A DNA stretch of 21,132 nucleotides from an uncultured Clostridia bacterium (GTDB lineage Bacteria; Bacillota; Clostridia; Oscillospirales; Ruminococcaceae). Made by a program: the position numbers and the translations under genes. Shown piece after piece: positions 7,175 to 14,093 of this stretch. The stretch lies in the NCBI GenBank assembly GCA_937906945.1, contig CALCUE010000002.1, positions 1 through 21,132 on the forward strand, in the 5' to 3' direction. Numbering within the stretch: the stretch's first letter is position 1; every line of letters starts with the position of its first letter. The notes beneath the pieces are model-generated. The model was given only the letters and a program-made list of their open reading frames with translations. It was not told the DNA's origin and searched no databases.

Positions 7175-8206
7175 ATGGAAAAAACAAAACAGTATATCCC
7201 CGGTTTTGATTGGATCAAACTTTTCGGTTCCACGCTGATCGCCATGTCCCACGCTTTTCTGAAATCTCTGGTCCCGTCCTCTCTTTTACCCGTGTTCTAT
7301 CTTCTTGGCGAACTGGTGCCCGTTCTGTTTATCATAGCCGGCTTTCTCATGGCCCGCTCTTTGAGAAGAAAAGCGGAGCCTTCCCGTTATCTTTGGCAAT
7401 ATTGCGGAAAATATGCCGCCATTTTTTATATCGTCAGTTCGGCTCCCGTTCTTTTCCATTTTGCCCGTCTGACGCTTGAAAACGGCCGCTTTCCTCTTTT
7501 CAGTTGCTTAAAGTCTCTGGCTCTGCTTCCTTTGGAAGGATACAACAGCTTTTATCAGCTATGGTTCATTTTTCCGCTGATCGCAGGGATCCTTCTGTTC
7601 GGAAACGCCTTTCTTTACCGGAAAGAACGCCTTGTCTGGACAATCGTGCTGTTCTTTCTTCCGGTCGCTCTGCTTCTGGGGATCTTCTCCAACCTTCTGT
7701 CCTTTCTTTTCCCTTCCCTGAACTTTTTGTTTACCGAACAGCTTTCCCGTGCCATCCTTTCGAACTTTCTTCATTTTTATGAGGGGATCTTTTACGTCGG
7801 GGTCGGGATGTATCTCGAAAAAACGCCCGATCTGTTTCAAAAGTTCCGGCCGATCTTCTGGGCCGTTTCTCTGCCTTTGTCCCTTTGCGTGGAAATTTTC
7901 ATTCTCTATCGACTGCCATCCAACAATTTTCTGATCTATCCTTTCAGCATTTCTCAGCTGCTGCTTTCCGTTCTGTTCTTTCAGTGGATCCTTTCCGTTA
8001 AAAACGACCGAATCGTACCCTATCACCGGACTGTGACGCTTTACAGCGGGATCACCTATTTTCTCCACGTGGGAGAAATGACCGTTCTGGAACGGATCGG
8101 AGTGAAAAACGGATTCCTCCAGTTTTTGTTGTCTCTGGCCGCCAATCTTCTTTTGACGGCACTCCTTACCCTTATCATTCGGAAAAAGGAAACTTCTGAA
8201 AAATGA
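7175..8206 (+). CDS. Acyltransferase-3-family membrane protein
   Basis: This is a 343-residue polytopic membrane protein with about ten hydrophobic segments. The N-terminus GFDWIKLFGSTLIAMSHAF fits the AT3 (OafA/WecH/YrhL) pattern, in which an early D..K is followed by a membrane helix ending in a functional His (SH, about residue 26). Family members move acyl groups from acyl-CoA onto sugars or other envelope polymers. AAAAGGGGACGGTG precedes the ATG. It has its own promoter at 7113-7141 and overlaps the downstream acyl-AMP ligase by ATGA, so the two probably act together. Sequence similarity of AT3 proteins is low and the acceptor is unknown. Confidence 0.72.
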   Translation: MEKTKQYIPGFDWIKLFGSTLIAMSHAFLKSLVPSSLLPVFYLLGELVPVLFIIAGFLMARSLRRKAEPSRYLWQYCGKYAAIFYIVSSAPVLFHFARLTLENGRFPLFSCLKSLALLPLEGYNSFYQLWFIFPLIAGILLFGNAFLYRKERLVWTIVLFFLPVALLLGIFSNLLSFLFPSLNFLFTEQLSRAILSNFLHFYEGIFYVGVGMYLEKTPDLFQKFRPIFWAVSLPLSLCVEIFILYRLPSNNFLIYPFSISQLLLSVLFFQWILSVKNDRIVPYHRTVTLYSGITYFLHVGEMTVLERIGVKNGFLQFLLSLAANLLLTALLTLIIRKKETSEK

Positions 8207-9606
8207 TCATTATCGATTCCGTAAAAAAAATGCGGCCGGGCAAAATCATTAAATATTTCCCGGATCGCGATTATGCCATGACCGTCGACGATCTTCTTCG
8301 GGAAAGCGCCCGCTGGGGGCTTTGGATCCAAAAGCAAAACACGGATACGATCGGAATCCGCATGGGAAACCGTCCGGAATTTTTTACCATTCTGACGGGC
8401 GCTTTGCGGGTCGGTAAAAAAGTGGAACTGCTTCCCGTTTTCGGATCCCCGACGGAAGAAGAACCCCCTATCGTCCTTTATGACGGACAAAACAAACACG
8501 TCGTAAACCGGGAAGGTATCGATCTTTCCTCCGTTGTCCTCTCTGACGGAGAAATTACGGAATACGACTGGAGCCCGGAGGAGACCATGCTGATCCTGAC
8601 CACTTCCGGTACCAGCGGGACCCGGAAACATATCGAGAGAAAAATCGGAGATTTTTTTCAGGATTCGGTCATTCTGTTATGGGGAAAGATCACCCGCCTT
8701 ATTCCCATAAAAGTTTTTAACGGTTCCCCTTGGTATCATAATACCGGTCTATACATGCTTTTAGCTATTTTGGCGGGATTTTCCTTTTTTGAGATCACGA
8801 TGGATTCCTTCAACCCTCTGCTGGCCAAACGCGCGATAAAAAAGTACCGTCCCAATTTATGGCTCGGAACGGCTTCCATGCTTTATCGCACCTGTCTGGC
8901 CGATCCATCAAAGGCCCGGATTCCATTCGCCACGGTCCTGACCGGGGAGGCTTTGAATAAAAACGAGCGGCTTGCTTTTTCCCGTGCCAAAGGGTTCCGG
9001 ATCCTTTACTGCGGCTACGGGACCACCGAATGCGGCAATATCGCCAGCTATCTTGTCCGTACCCGGAAGTTTTCCGTTCTTTCGCGGCTGTTCTCTTTCT
9101 TCCTTAAAAAAATCATGTACGTGGATGAAATCGAAGACGATTTTGCCGGTTATCTGTCCCCCTCCGTACAGGCGGTGATTGACAGTCCCGACGAAAACGG
9201 GATCGGCGAGATCTGCGTAAAAACACCGATACAGAAGGAGCTTTTTCATACCGGCGACCGTGGTTATCTGAAAGAAGACAAGCTTTATATCGTCGGACGC
9301 GTTTTTAATGTGATCAACCGGAGCGGAGAAAAAATCCTGTCCTCCGATATCGAAAAAACGGTCTGCACGTTGCCCGGCATCAAGAATGCCGTGGCCTTCG
9401 GTATCCCTTCCGTTTCCTATGGAGAGGATATCGTCCTTTGCATCGAGGGTTCCGCGACGAAAGAAGAGATCGAAAGTGTTCTTCCGAAAAAGTTTTACCC
9501 AAGCCGTCTGCTGGTCGTGGATAGTATTCCCTTAAACAGTTCCGGGAAAAAGGACTGGCAGGCTTTGAAGAAGCAGATCCTCGCGGAAAAAGAGGAAATT
9601 TTATAA
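8203..9606 (+). CDS. ANL-superfamily acyl-AMP ligase / acyl-CoA synthetase
   Basis: An adenylate-forming enzyme of 467 residues that activates a carboxylic acid with ATP. Core motifs are present in order: P-loop TTSGTSGTRK (133-142), YGTTECG (272-278), HTGD (349-352), GRVFNVINRSGEKI (365-378) and the C-terminal catalytic lysine region NSSGKKDW (445-452). It is shorter than most acyl-CoA synthetases, mainly in the N-terminal part, closer to stand-alone adenylation proteins. No carrier-protein gene is nearby. It is translationally coupled to the AT3 membrane protein, which suggests it makes the acyl donor for that enzyme (inference). The carboxylate substrate cannot be read from sequence. Confidence 0.85.
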   Translation: MIIIDSVKKMRPGKIIKYFPDRDYAMTVDDLLRESARWGLWIQKQNTDTIGIRMGNRPEFFTILTGALRVGKKVELLPVFGSPTEEEPPIVLYDGQNKHVVNREGIDLSSVVLSDGEITEYDWSPEETMLILTTSGTSGTRKHIERKIGDFFQDSVILLWGKITRLIPIKVFNGSPWYHNTGLYMLLAILAGFSFFEITMDSFNPLLAKRAIKKYRPNLWLGTASMLYRTCLADPSKARIPFATVLTGEALNKNERLAFSRAKGFRILYCGYGTTECGNIASYLVRTRKFSVLSRLFSFFLKKIMYVDEIEDDFAGYLSPSVQAVIDSPDENGIGEICVKTPIQKELFHTGDRGYLKEDKLYIVGRVFNVINRSGEKILSSDIEKTVCTLPGIKNAVAFGIPSVSYGEDIVLCIEGSATKEEIESVLPKKFYPSRLLVVDSIPLNSSGKKDWQALKKQILAEKEEIL

Positions 9607-9648
9607 ATTTTCTTTCATTATTATATCCTTCAAGGGGAGGTTCCCGTT

Positions 9649-10281
9649 TTGGAAAACAAAAAAGGACTTTTTATCGTTATCGAAGGCGTGGACGGCTGCG
9701 GAAAAACCACCCAGTCGAGCCTTCTCTCCGACTATCTCCGTTCCCTCGGTCACCGGGTCCATCACACGGCGGAACCGACGGAAAGCGGTCTCGGCGGCAT
9801 GGTGCGGGACGGTCTCGGCGGGGAACATCCCCGGACGCTGGAGGAAATGGCCGCCATGTTCCTGGCGGATCGGGTCGCCCATAACGTGAACCCCAAAAGC
9901 GGTCTTAGCCTTTATCTTAACGAAGGCGTGGACGTTGTCTGCGACCGCTATTACTATTCCTCCCTCGCCTACCAGGGCGTGGACGGCAATTTCGAGTGGG
10001 TCGCCGACATGAACCTCAACTGCCCGGTGATCCGAAAACCCGACCTTTGCGTCTTCCTCGATCTGGACCCGGAAAAATGCCTCGAGCACATCCACGCCGG
10101 GCGAAGCCATTTTGAAATCTACGAAAACCGGGAGAAGCTTGAAAATACCCGCCGCCGTTACGGCATCGTTTTCGACTACCTCAAAGACCGGGACAACGTC
10201 GTCATCGTCGACGGAAGCCGCACGCCGGAAGAAGTCTTTGCCGACGTCAAAGCCGCCGTGGACGCCCTTTTGAAGGAATGA
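9649..10281 (+). CDS. tmk: Thymidylate kinase
   Basis: The enzyme phosphorylates dTMP to dTDP with ATP for DNA synthesis. The 210-residue product has the P-loop GVDGCGKT (13-20), the DRYYYSSLAYQG motif (99-110) that holds dTMP, and an arginine-bearing lid region near 150-165. Start is TTG 9649 with AAGGGGAGG eight bases upstream; no better in-frame start exists. It lies 42 bp after the ligase gene, so it may be transcribed with it. Its stop overlaps the following GNAT start (ATGA). In many Firmicutes tmk neighbours holB, but not here. Confidence 0.95.
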   Translation: MENKKGLFIVIEGVDGCGKTTQSSLLSDYLRSLGHRVHHTAEPTESGLGGMVRDGLGGEHPRTLEEMAAMFLADRVAHNVNPKSGLSLYLNEGVDVVCDRYYYSSLAYQGVDGNFEWVADMNLNCPVIRKPDLCVFLDLDPEKCLEHIHAGRSHFEIYENREKLENTRRRYGIVFDYLKDRDNVVIVDGSRTPEEVFADVKAAVDALLKE

Positions 10282-10793
10282 TAACCACCGAGCGTCTTTC
10301 CCTCCGGCGGATCCGCGCCGACGATGGGAAAGCTTTACGGGCCATCTGGGAAGCGGTGGCGAAAACGCCGTACGCGCGATATGACAAGCCCCGGGACCTT
10401 TCTTCGGAAGCGGTCGAGCGGAAAGTGACCCAATGGGCCTCCTTTTCGGACAGCATGGAGCATCTCTTTTTTGCCGTTTGCCTCAAGGAGACGGTCATCG
10501 GCTTCATCGCCCTGCATCGGCGGGAAAAGGGCTTTGAGCTCGGCTATTGTTTCCACCCGGACTACCACGGAAAAGGATACGCGAAGGAAAGCGTCGGGGG
10601 ACTTCTTTCCGCCTTAAAGCCTCTGGGGGTTTCCCCCATCATCGCCGGAACCGCTTTGGAAAACACCCCTTCGGTTCGTCTTCTGCTTTCGCTGGGCTTT
10701 CGGCAGACCGGGACGGAAAAAGTGTCCTTCTATTGGGACGAAGAGGGCAACGCTATTTTTTTCGACGGCGGAATTTTTGAATTGTCGCCGTAA
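10278..10793 (+). CDS. GNAT acetyltransferase, RimJ/RimL type
   Basis: A 171-residue acetyl-CoA-dependent N-acetyltransferase. The N-terminus ITTERLSLRRIRADDGKAL is typical of RimJ/RimL-like enzymes. The acetyl-CoA binding loop appears as FHPDYHGKGYAKES (about 92-105), followed by ALENTPSVRLLLSLGF (about 127-142), the usual N-x-S-x-x-L...GF element. It may act on protein N-termini or small molecules; the substrate is unknown. It overlaps tmk by 4 bases and is therefore coupled to it. Confidence 0.88.
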   Translation: MITTERLSLRRIRADDGKALRAIWEAVAKTPYARYDKPRDLSSEAVERKVTQWASFSDSMEHLFFAVCLKETVIGFIALHRREKGFELGYCFHPDYHGKGYAKESVGGLLSALKPLGVSPIIAGTALENTPSVRLLLSLGFRQTGTEKVSFYWDEEGNAIFFDGGIFELSP

Positions 10794-10870
10794 AAAACGA
10801 AACAGACAGGATCTAATGGCCCCGATCAGCGCGACAGAATCACACAATTTAAGTAAGTTGGGAAAAAATC

Positions 10871-11416
10871 ATGCCATACGCTATCGAATTATATTTTGAT
10901 AAAGAAACGGAAAGCGATTTTTTGGGATTGGCGAACAGAATCGCTGAGAAAGGAATCAGCACCAGATATTTAGAATGGAAAACAAGACCACATATTACTT
11001 TGGCGTGTTTTAATGACGTGGACGAAGCGGAATGTATCGAAAGATTAAAACGCTTTTCACGCAACCATACGAAAATGCCGGTGTCTTTTAGCTCGGTGGG
11101 AATGTTTAACGATACCAGGGTCGTTTTTATATCACCGGATATGACCCATTCCCTGTATCAGTTTCAAAGAGAACTTCATGAAGCGTTCGCCGGATCGGAT
11201 ACCAAAGGATGGGAATGGTATTTGCCGGATGAATGGGTGCCCCATTGCGCGGTCGCTTTGACAAAAGAGGACGATGAGGAAGCTTTTTACCAGGCCAGTA
11301 ATCTTATCCTTCGTGAGTTCAGAAAAACGGATGGCCGCTTTGAAGCGATAGGATTGGTAAAAATAACTTTTCCCGTCGAAGAGATCTTTACGGCCAGTTT
11401 ACATGATCCCGTGTAA
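10871..11416 (+). CDS. 2H-phosphoesterase / 2'-5' RNA ligase-like protein
   Basis: A 181-residue protein resembling the 2H superfamily (LigT, 2'-5' RNA ligase-like, cyclic phosphodiesterases). The first catalytic motif is clear in TRPHITLACF (H41, T43). The second is seen as WVPHCAVAL (H125) but with Ala at 127 where Thr or Ser is expected. The two motifs are about 80 residues apart, as in the family. A ribosome binding site is weak (GTTGGGAAAAAATC). The gene is noticeably more AT-rich than tmk and the GNAT before it, so it may be an acquisition. A strong terminator follows. Confidence 0.75.
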   Translation: MPYAIELYFDKETESDFLGLANRIAEKGISTRYLEWKTRPHITLACFNDVDEAECIERLKRFSRNHTKMPVSFSSVGMFNDTRVVFISPDMTHSLYQFQRELHEAFAGSDTKGWEWYLPDEWVPHCAVALTKEDDEEAFYQASNLILREFRKTDGRFEAIGLVKITFPVEEIFTASLHDPV

Positions 11417-11449
11417 AGCCAAAACGGATTGACCATTTTACCACAGAAA

Positions 11450-11486
11450 ATAAGGAGCCGACCAAAAGGTCGGCTCCTCTTTTTTC
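11450..11486. terminator. Bidirectional terminator between convergent genes
   Basis: AGGAGCCGACC-AAAA-GGTCGGCTCCT (11453-11478) is followed by CTTTTTT on the plus strand and by TTATTTT on the minus strand. It serves both the 2H gene and the minus-strand GNAT gene. Confidence 0.93.
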
Positions 11487-11488
11487 GC

Positions 11489-12115
11489 TTAAAAAAGCTG
11501 TCCGGGCAAAACCAGTTTTTCCTTTGGCGGGAAATTCCGGTCGAATTCCTCCACGTCGCCGTCGTCCACGTAATAACCCTTTGGCGTCTGATAGACGCCG
11601 GTGACGCCGCCGAGATACCCCGGGATCAGTTCCTTGCAAAGGAAAAACGAAGCGTCGGCGTCTTCCGGAAGGTCGTGGTACCGAATGCCGAATTTTTCGG
11701 CGTAATCGAACCCGCACTTGCCGTAAAAGCCGATGTTCCCCTCGAAAAGCACCGCGCCGAAACCTAGCTCAGCGGCCTTCTTAAGGGAATAATCCAAAAG
11801 GAATTTGCCGTAGCCGTGCCGTTTGAGCGTCGGGGTGATGCCGATGGGTCCCATGGTGAGAACGGGAACGGTATTCCCGTCGTCCCCTTCGATGACGGTT
11901 TTCATGAACATATTCTGCCCGATGAGAACGCCGCCCTCTTCCATGACGAAGTCCAGTTCCGGAACGAAAGCGGGATCGTTTCGCAGAACGTGGATCACGT
12001 AATGCTCGCTGCAGCCGGGACGATAGACGTTCCAGAACGATTCCCGGACAAGGTTTTCCACCGCCCGATAGTCCTCGGGCTTTTCCAAGCGAATGGTAAT
12101 GTCATTTGTATTCAT
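11489..12115 (-). CDS. GNAT N-acetyltransferase with attenuator leader
   Basis: A 208-residue GNAT of the YhbS-like kind. It has an N-terminal IRLEKPEDYRAVENLVRESF segment, a central LTMGPIGITPTLKRHGYGKFLL (acetyl-CoA loop R-H-G-Y-G-K) and FYGKCGFDYA. The C-terminal part (GGVTGVYQTPKGYYVDD) matches a known longer GNAT subgroup. CAGGAGGTTAAACA precedes the ATG. About 160 bases of leader with a terminator hairpin and a small open frame lie upstream (12155-12289), suggesting regulated read-through. Substrate is unknown. Drug modification is possible because leader-peptide attenuators often precede resistance genes, but this is inference. Confidence 0.87.
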   Translation of the reverse strand: MNTNDITIRLEKPEDYRAVENLVRESFWNVYRPGCSEHYVIHVLRNDPAFVPELDFVMEEGGVLIGQNMFMKTVIEGDDGNTVPVLTMGPIGITPTLKRHGYGKFLLDYSLKKAAELGFGAVLFEGNIGFYGKCGFDYAEKFGIRYHDLPEDADASFFLCKELIPGYLGGVTGVYQTPKGYYVDDGDVEEFDRNFPPKEKLVLPGQLF

Positions 12116-12154
12116 TGTTTAACCTCCTGAAAATTGTTGACTTCAAGGCTTTAT

Positions 12155-12206
12155 AAAAAGCGGGAGGTTTGTCGATTTTCGGCGAACCTCCCGGTCAGCC
12201 GACAAT
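12155..12206 (-). promoter_or_regulatory. Terminator/antiterminator attenuator before the GNAT gene
   Basis: On the minus strand CGGGAGGTT (12193-12185) pairs with AACCTCCCG (12169-12161) and is followed by TTTTT (12159-12155), an intrinsic terminator inside the leader. An earlier TTGTCG (12205-12200) can pair with CGACAA (12174-12169), which overlaps the terminator, so the two folds exclude each other. The 3' arm AACCTCC is also complementary to the gene's own Shine-Dalgarno GGAGGTT at 12127-12121. The pairings are read directly; regulation is inferred. Confidence 0.65.
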
Positions 12207-12230
12207 CTCCTGTGTGTTGTACTTTTTCAA
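12195..12230 (-). CDS. Putative 11-residue leader peptide of the GNAT attenuator
   Basis: TTG 12230 opens a frame reading MKKYNTQEIVG and a TGA at 12197-12195. ATAGGAGAG lies 7 bases upstream as a good ribosome binding site. The stop codon is 2 bases before the 5' arm of the terminator hairpin, so a ribosome stalled near the end would cover that arm. This is the usual geometry of ribosome-mediated attenuation. Very short frames arise by chance, so only the combination with the ribosome binding site and hairpin supports it. The start could also be an in-frame ATT further upstream. Confidence 0.45.
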   Translation of the reverse strand: MKKYNTQEIVG

Positions 12231-12283
12231 ACAGTACTCTCCTATAAATTCAATATTCGCGCCGGAATTCCGGTCACGGCCTC

Positions 12284-12292
12284 ATTCTATCA
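12284..12292 (-). promoter_or_regulatory. Extended -10 promoter for the GNAT leader
   Basis: TGATAGAAT on the minus strand (12292-12284) is an extended -10 (TGn plus TAGAAT). No good -35 is seen at 16-18 bp. The RNA would start near 12277, just before the leader peptide and attenuator. Confidence 0.45.
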
Positions 12293-12345
12293 CAAAACGG
12301 GCGAAAGTTCCACCTTTCGGGGAATTTTCGTCCGTTTTTTCGTTT

Positions 12346-12804
12346 TTATGAAAGCGCCTCCCGAACATAGGAAAGCGGCACGTCCATCCGCGCGGCGACC
12401 TCTTCCGGCGTCATGCCGCTTTCGTAAAACCGGCGGCACACCGTCTTCAAATTTTCGCCCACCTCGACGATATGCCCGTCCGGGTCATAAAACCGGACGA
12501 CCCGCTGTCCCCAGCTATGCTCGATCACCGGATGGACGTAACGGACGTCCTTTTCGGAAAGTTTTTCGAGAAAGGCGTCGAAATCGTCCTCCTCGAAATA
12601 AAGTTCGAAGTCGTTCCCGCCGAAGGAAAGCTCTTTGCCTCCGATAAACTCCCGATAGGTTTCGGCGGTCTGCAGACAAAGACCACCGGAAAGGGTTTTG
12701 TTCGCCCCGAAATCCAGAACGACCGCAAGACCCAGTACCTCCCGATAGAACGTGACGGATCTTTCCATATCCGTCACCACAAGCATCGGATTTTTAAGTT
12801 CCAT
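12346..12804 (-). CDS. VOC-superfamily (glyoxalase/bleomycin-resistance fold) protein
   Basis: A 152-residue protein. Residues 1-118 form one VOC domain: PMLVVTDMERSVTFYREVLGL at the start and VRFYDPDGHIVEVGE at the end are diagnostic. The family includes glyoxalases, dioxygenases and antibiotic-binding proteins, so the reaction is not assigned; the usual first metal His is not visible. Residues about 120-152 (KTVCRRFYESGMTPEEVAARMDVPLSYVREALS) look like a small helix-turn-helix and are not part of the VOC fold. ACGGGAGGAAAAGGACC precedes the ATG. It lies upstream of the GNAT gene on the same strand. Confidence 0.88.
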   Translation of the reverse strand: MELKNPMLVVTDMERSVTFYREVLGLAVVLDFGANKTLSGGLCLQTAETYREFIGGKELSFGGNDFELYFEEDDFDAFLEKLSEKDVRYVHPVIEHSWGQRVVRFYDPDGHIVEVGENLKTVCRRFYESGMTPEEVAARMDVPLSYVREALS

Positions 12805-12842
12805 GGTCCTTTTCCTCCCGTGTTTCTTTGTTTTTTATGCTA

Positions 12843-13010
12843 TCACGGTTCAATGATCTCCGGAATGGTCGGTTCGTTCTGACTGCCCGGAATCGTTTCC
12901 GGACAGGGTTTCATGTCCCGTCCAAAGTCGTTTTTTATCACCGAGCCGCCGACGACTTTTTCCAGTTCCTCTTCCGTCAGCTTCGCGCTGACCTCTTTTT
13001 CGTTTTTCAT
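12843..13010 (-). CDS. Small peptide with double-glycine leader
   Basis: The 55-residue product starts MKNEKEVSAKLTEEELEKVVGG, matching the double-glycine leader of secreted bacteriocin-like and signalling peptides (acidic amphipathic helix with L11, L16, V19 and V20, then GG at 21-22). C39-type peptidase transporters cut after GG. The predicted core of 33 residues is Pro/Glu-rich with a single Cys (residue 36) and ends PTIPEIIEP, unlike a pore-forming class II bacteriocin. I chose ATG 13010 because AAAGGAGAAAACCTTT precedes it; ATG 13034 has no good site. No transporter or modifying enzyme is seen in the window. Its neighbour upstream is the YhhQ transporter. Confidence 0.7.
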   Translation of the reverse strand: MKNEKEVSAKLTEEELEKVVGGSVIKNDFGRDMKPCPETIPGSQNEPTIPEIIEP

Positions 13011-13071
13011 AAAGGTTTTCTCCTTTCGGTTCATTTGATTATTTATACGAATAAAACAGCCAGAAGGCCAC

Positions 13072-13806
13072 TTATTTTACGCTTTCCTCATAGGCCTTGA
13101 TCTTCCCGATCACCAGAACGGACACCGGGCAAAGGACCAGTTCCACCGACGTTTTCAAAAGCGCCTGGATCAGGACAATGGTCAGAAGCTGATAGACATT
13201 GGTGATGATCGTGCCGTAACCATGGATGAAATAATAAAGCAGGGGAAGGAAAACGATACAGTCAACGATCTCGCCGCAGAGGGAGGACAGAATGCTCCGG
13301 AACGCGAAGGCGGAAACTTTCCCGGTGGAATCGTAGGCCTTCATTTTGGCGAAGACCAGATCGTTCAGCAGGTCGCCGGCCATGAACGCCGTCAGAGACG
13401 CGAAAACAATGCCCGGCGTCGAGTCGCAGACGATGGCGAAGGCTTCGGAAGTCGCCGAATCCATGCCCGGCATGACGGTGACCAATTTGAAGCAAAGCAC
13501 CATGAAAATGTTGGCGAACAGGGCGATCCAGCTTATTTTCCGGCTCCAGGCGTATCCATAGACCTCGGAAAAAATATCGGAGGCGATATACGTGAACGGG
13601 AAAACGACGAAGGACGCCGCGATGCTCAATTTCTGCCCTGCCACCGTCCATCCGAAAAGCTCGACGCTTTTGTTCGCCACGACGTTACTAATAAGAAGCG
13701 AAACCACGGACAGAATGGCGACCAGCATGAAAACGCCCGACATTTTTTGTTTTTTCCCGATTTCCAGGGAGCCGATGATTTTTTTGAAGACCGACACTTT
13801 TTTCAC
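13072..13806 (-). CDS. yhhQ: Queuosine precursor transporter, YhhQ family
   Basis: An integral membrane carrier of the VUT/YhhQ family that imports queuosine precursors such as preQ0 or preQ1 for tRNA modification. From the chosen start the product is 244 residues with about six or seven membrane segments. Signatures are LLISNVVANK, FPFTYIASDIFSEVYGYAWSRK, GDLLNDLVFAKMK and FRSILSSLCGEIVDCIVF. GTG 13806 is chosen because GGGGAAAGGATC lies directly before it; the open frame reaches 13908 but has no ribosome binding site there. A possible promoter is TTTACC-N16-TATTAT. I looked for a preQ1 riboswitch in the short leader and saw none. Confidence 0.9.
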   Translation of the reverse strand: MKKVSVFKKIIGSLEIGKKQKMSGVFMLVAILSVVSLLISNVVANKSVELFGWTVAGQKLSIAASFVVFPFTYIASDIFSEVYGYAWSRKISWIALFANIFMVLCFKLVTVMPGMDSATSEAFAIVCDSTPGIVFASLTAFMAGDLLNDLVFAKMKAYDSTGKVSAFAFRSILSSLCGEIVDCIVFLPLLYYFIHGYGTIITNVYQLLTIVLIQALLKTSVELVLCPVSVLVIGKIKAYEESVK

Positions 13807-13923
13807 GATCCTTTCCCCACTCTGTTTTCCTATCTTAGAAGACTGATAATAATGATACATCATCCCCGGTAAAAAAACAAGCGGCAAAGAAGACGGGGGG
13901 TAAAACATTGTTGATCCTATGAA

Positions 13924-13962
13924 AGAGCAGCCGGTCTCAAAAGAGATCGGCTGCTTTTTTGT
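13924..13962. terminator. Intrinsic terminator hairpin
   Basis: AGCAGCCGGTCTC-AAAA-GAGATCGGCTGCT (13926-13955, one G-T pair) is followed by TTTTTTG on the plus strand. On the minus strand the run is weaker (CTCTTTC). The only nearby gene that could use it is the minus-strand one ending at 14094; no plus-strand gene is evident. Confidence 0.75.
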
Positions 13963-13990
13963 GAAAAGGAAATCATATATTGATAGAAAT

Positions 13991-14075
13991 TCCTCCTATG
14001 GTTTCAAATCAGTAGGTGCGGTTGCAAATGGACACCTACGGTTTCAAATCAAGGGGTATGGTTTCAAGGCGTACT
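13991..14075. repeat. Four 20-bp-spaced GGTTTCAAATCA repeats
   Basis: The 12-mer GGTTTCAAATCA starts at 14000 and 14040, with variants GGTTGCAAATGG at 14020 and GGTTTCAAGGCG at 14060, giving an exact 20-bp period. Spacers alternate; GTAGGTGC and ACACCTAC are near inverse, so repeats 1-3 can form a GTAGGTG/CACCTAC hairpin. It lies between the orphan gene (14094-14618) and the terminator at 13926. No coding frame follows the period. Confidence 0.7.
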
Positions 14076-14093
14076 TTTTTATCGCATGATCTG

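Noticed and set aside
12169..12351. Plus-strand 60-codon frame over the GNAT leader
   Set aside because: It is the complement of the attenuator; no ribosome binding site and no conserved content seen.
13807..13870. preQ1 riboswitch before the YhhQ transporter
   Set aside because: The leader is short and has neither the preQ1-I stem-loop nor its A-rich tail.
13991..14075. Possible mini-CRISPR
   Set aside because: Repeat core is only 12 bp with 8-bp spacers, copies are degenerate and no cas genes are present.
13919..14089. 56-codon plus-strand frame (starts MKEQPVSKEIGCFF)
   Set aside because: It reads through an intrinsic terminator hairpin and the 20-bp repeats; no ribosome binding site.
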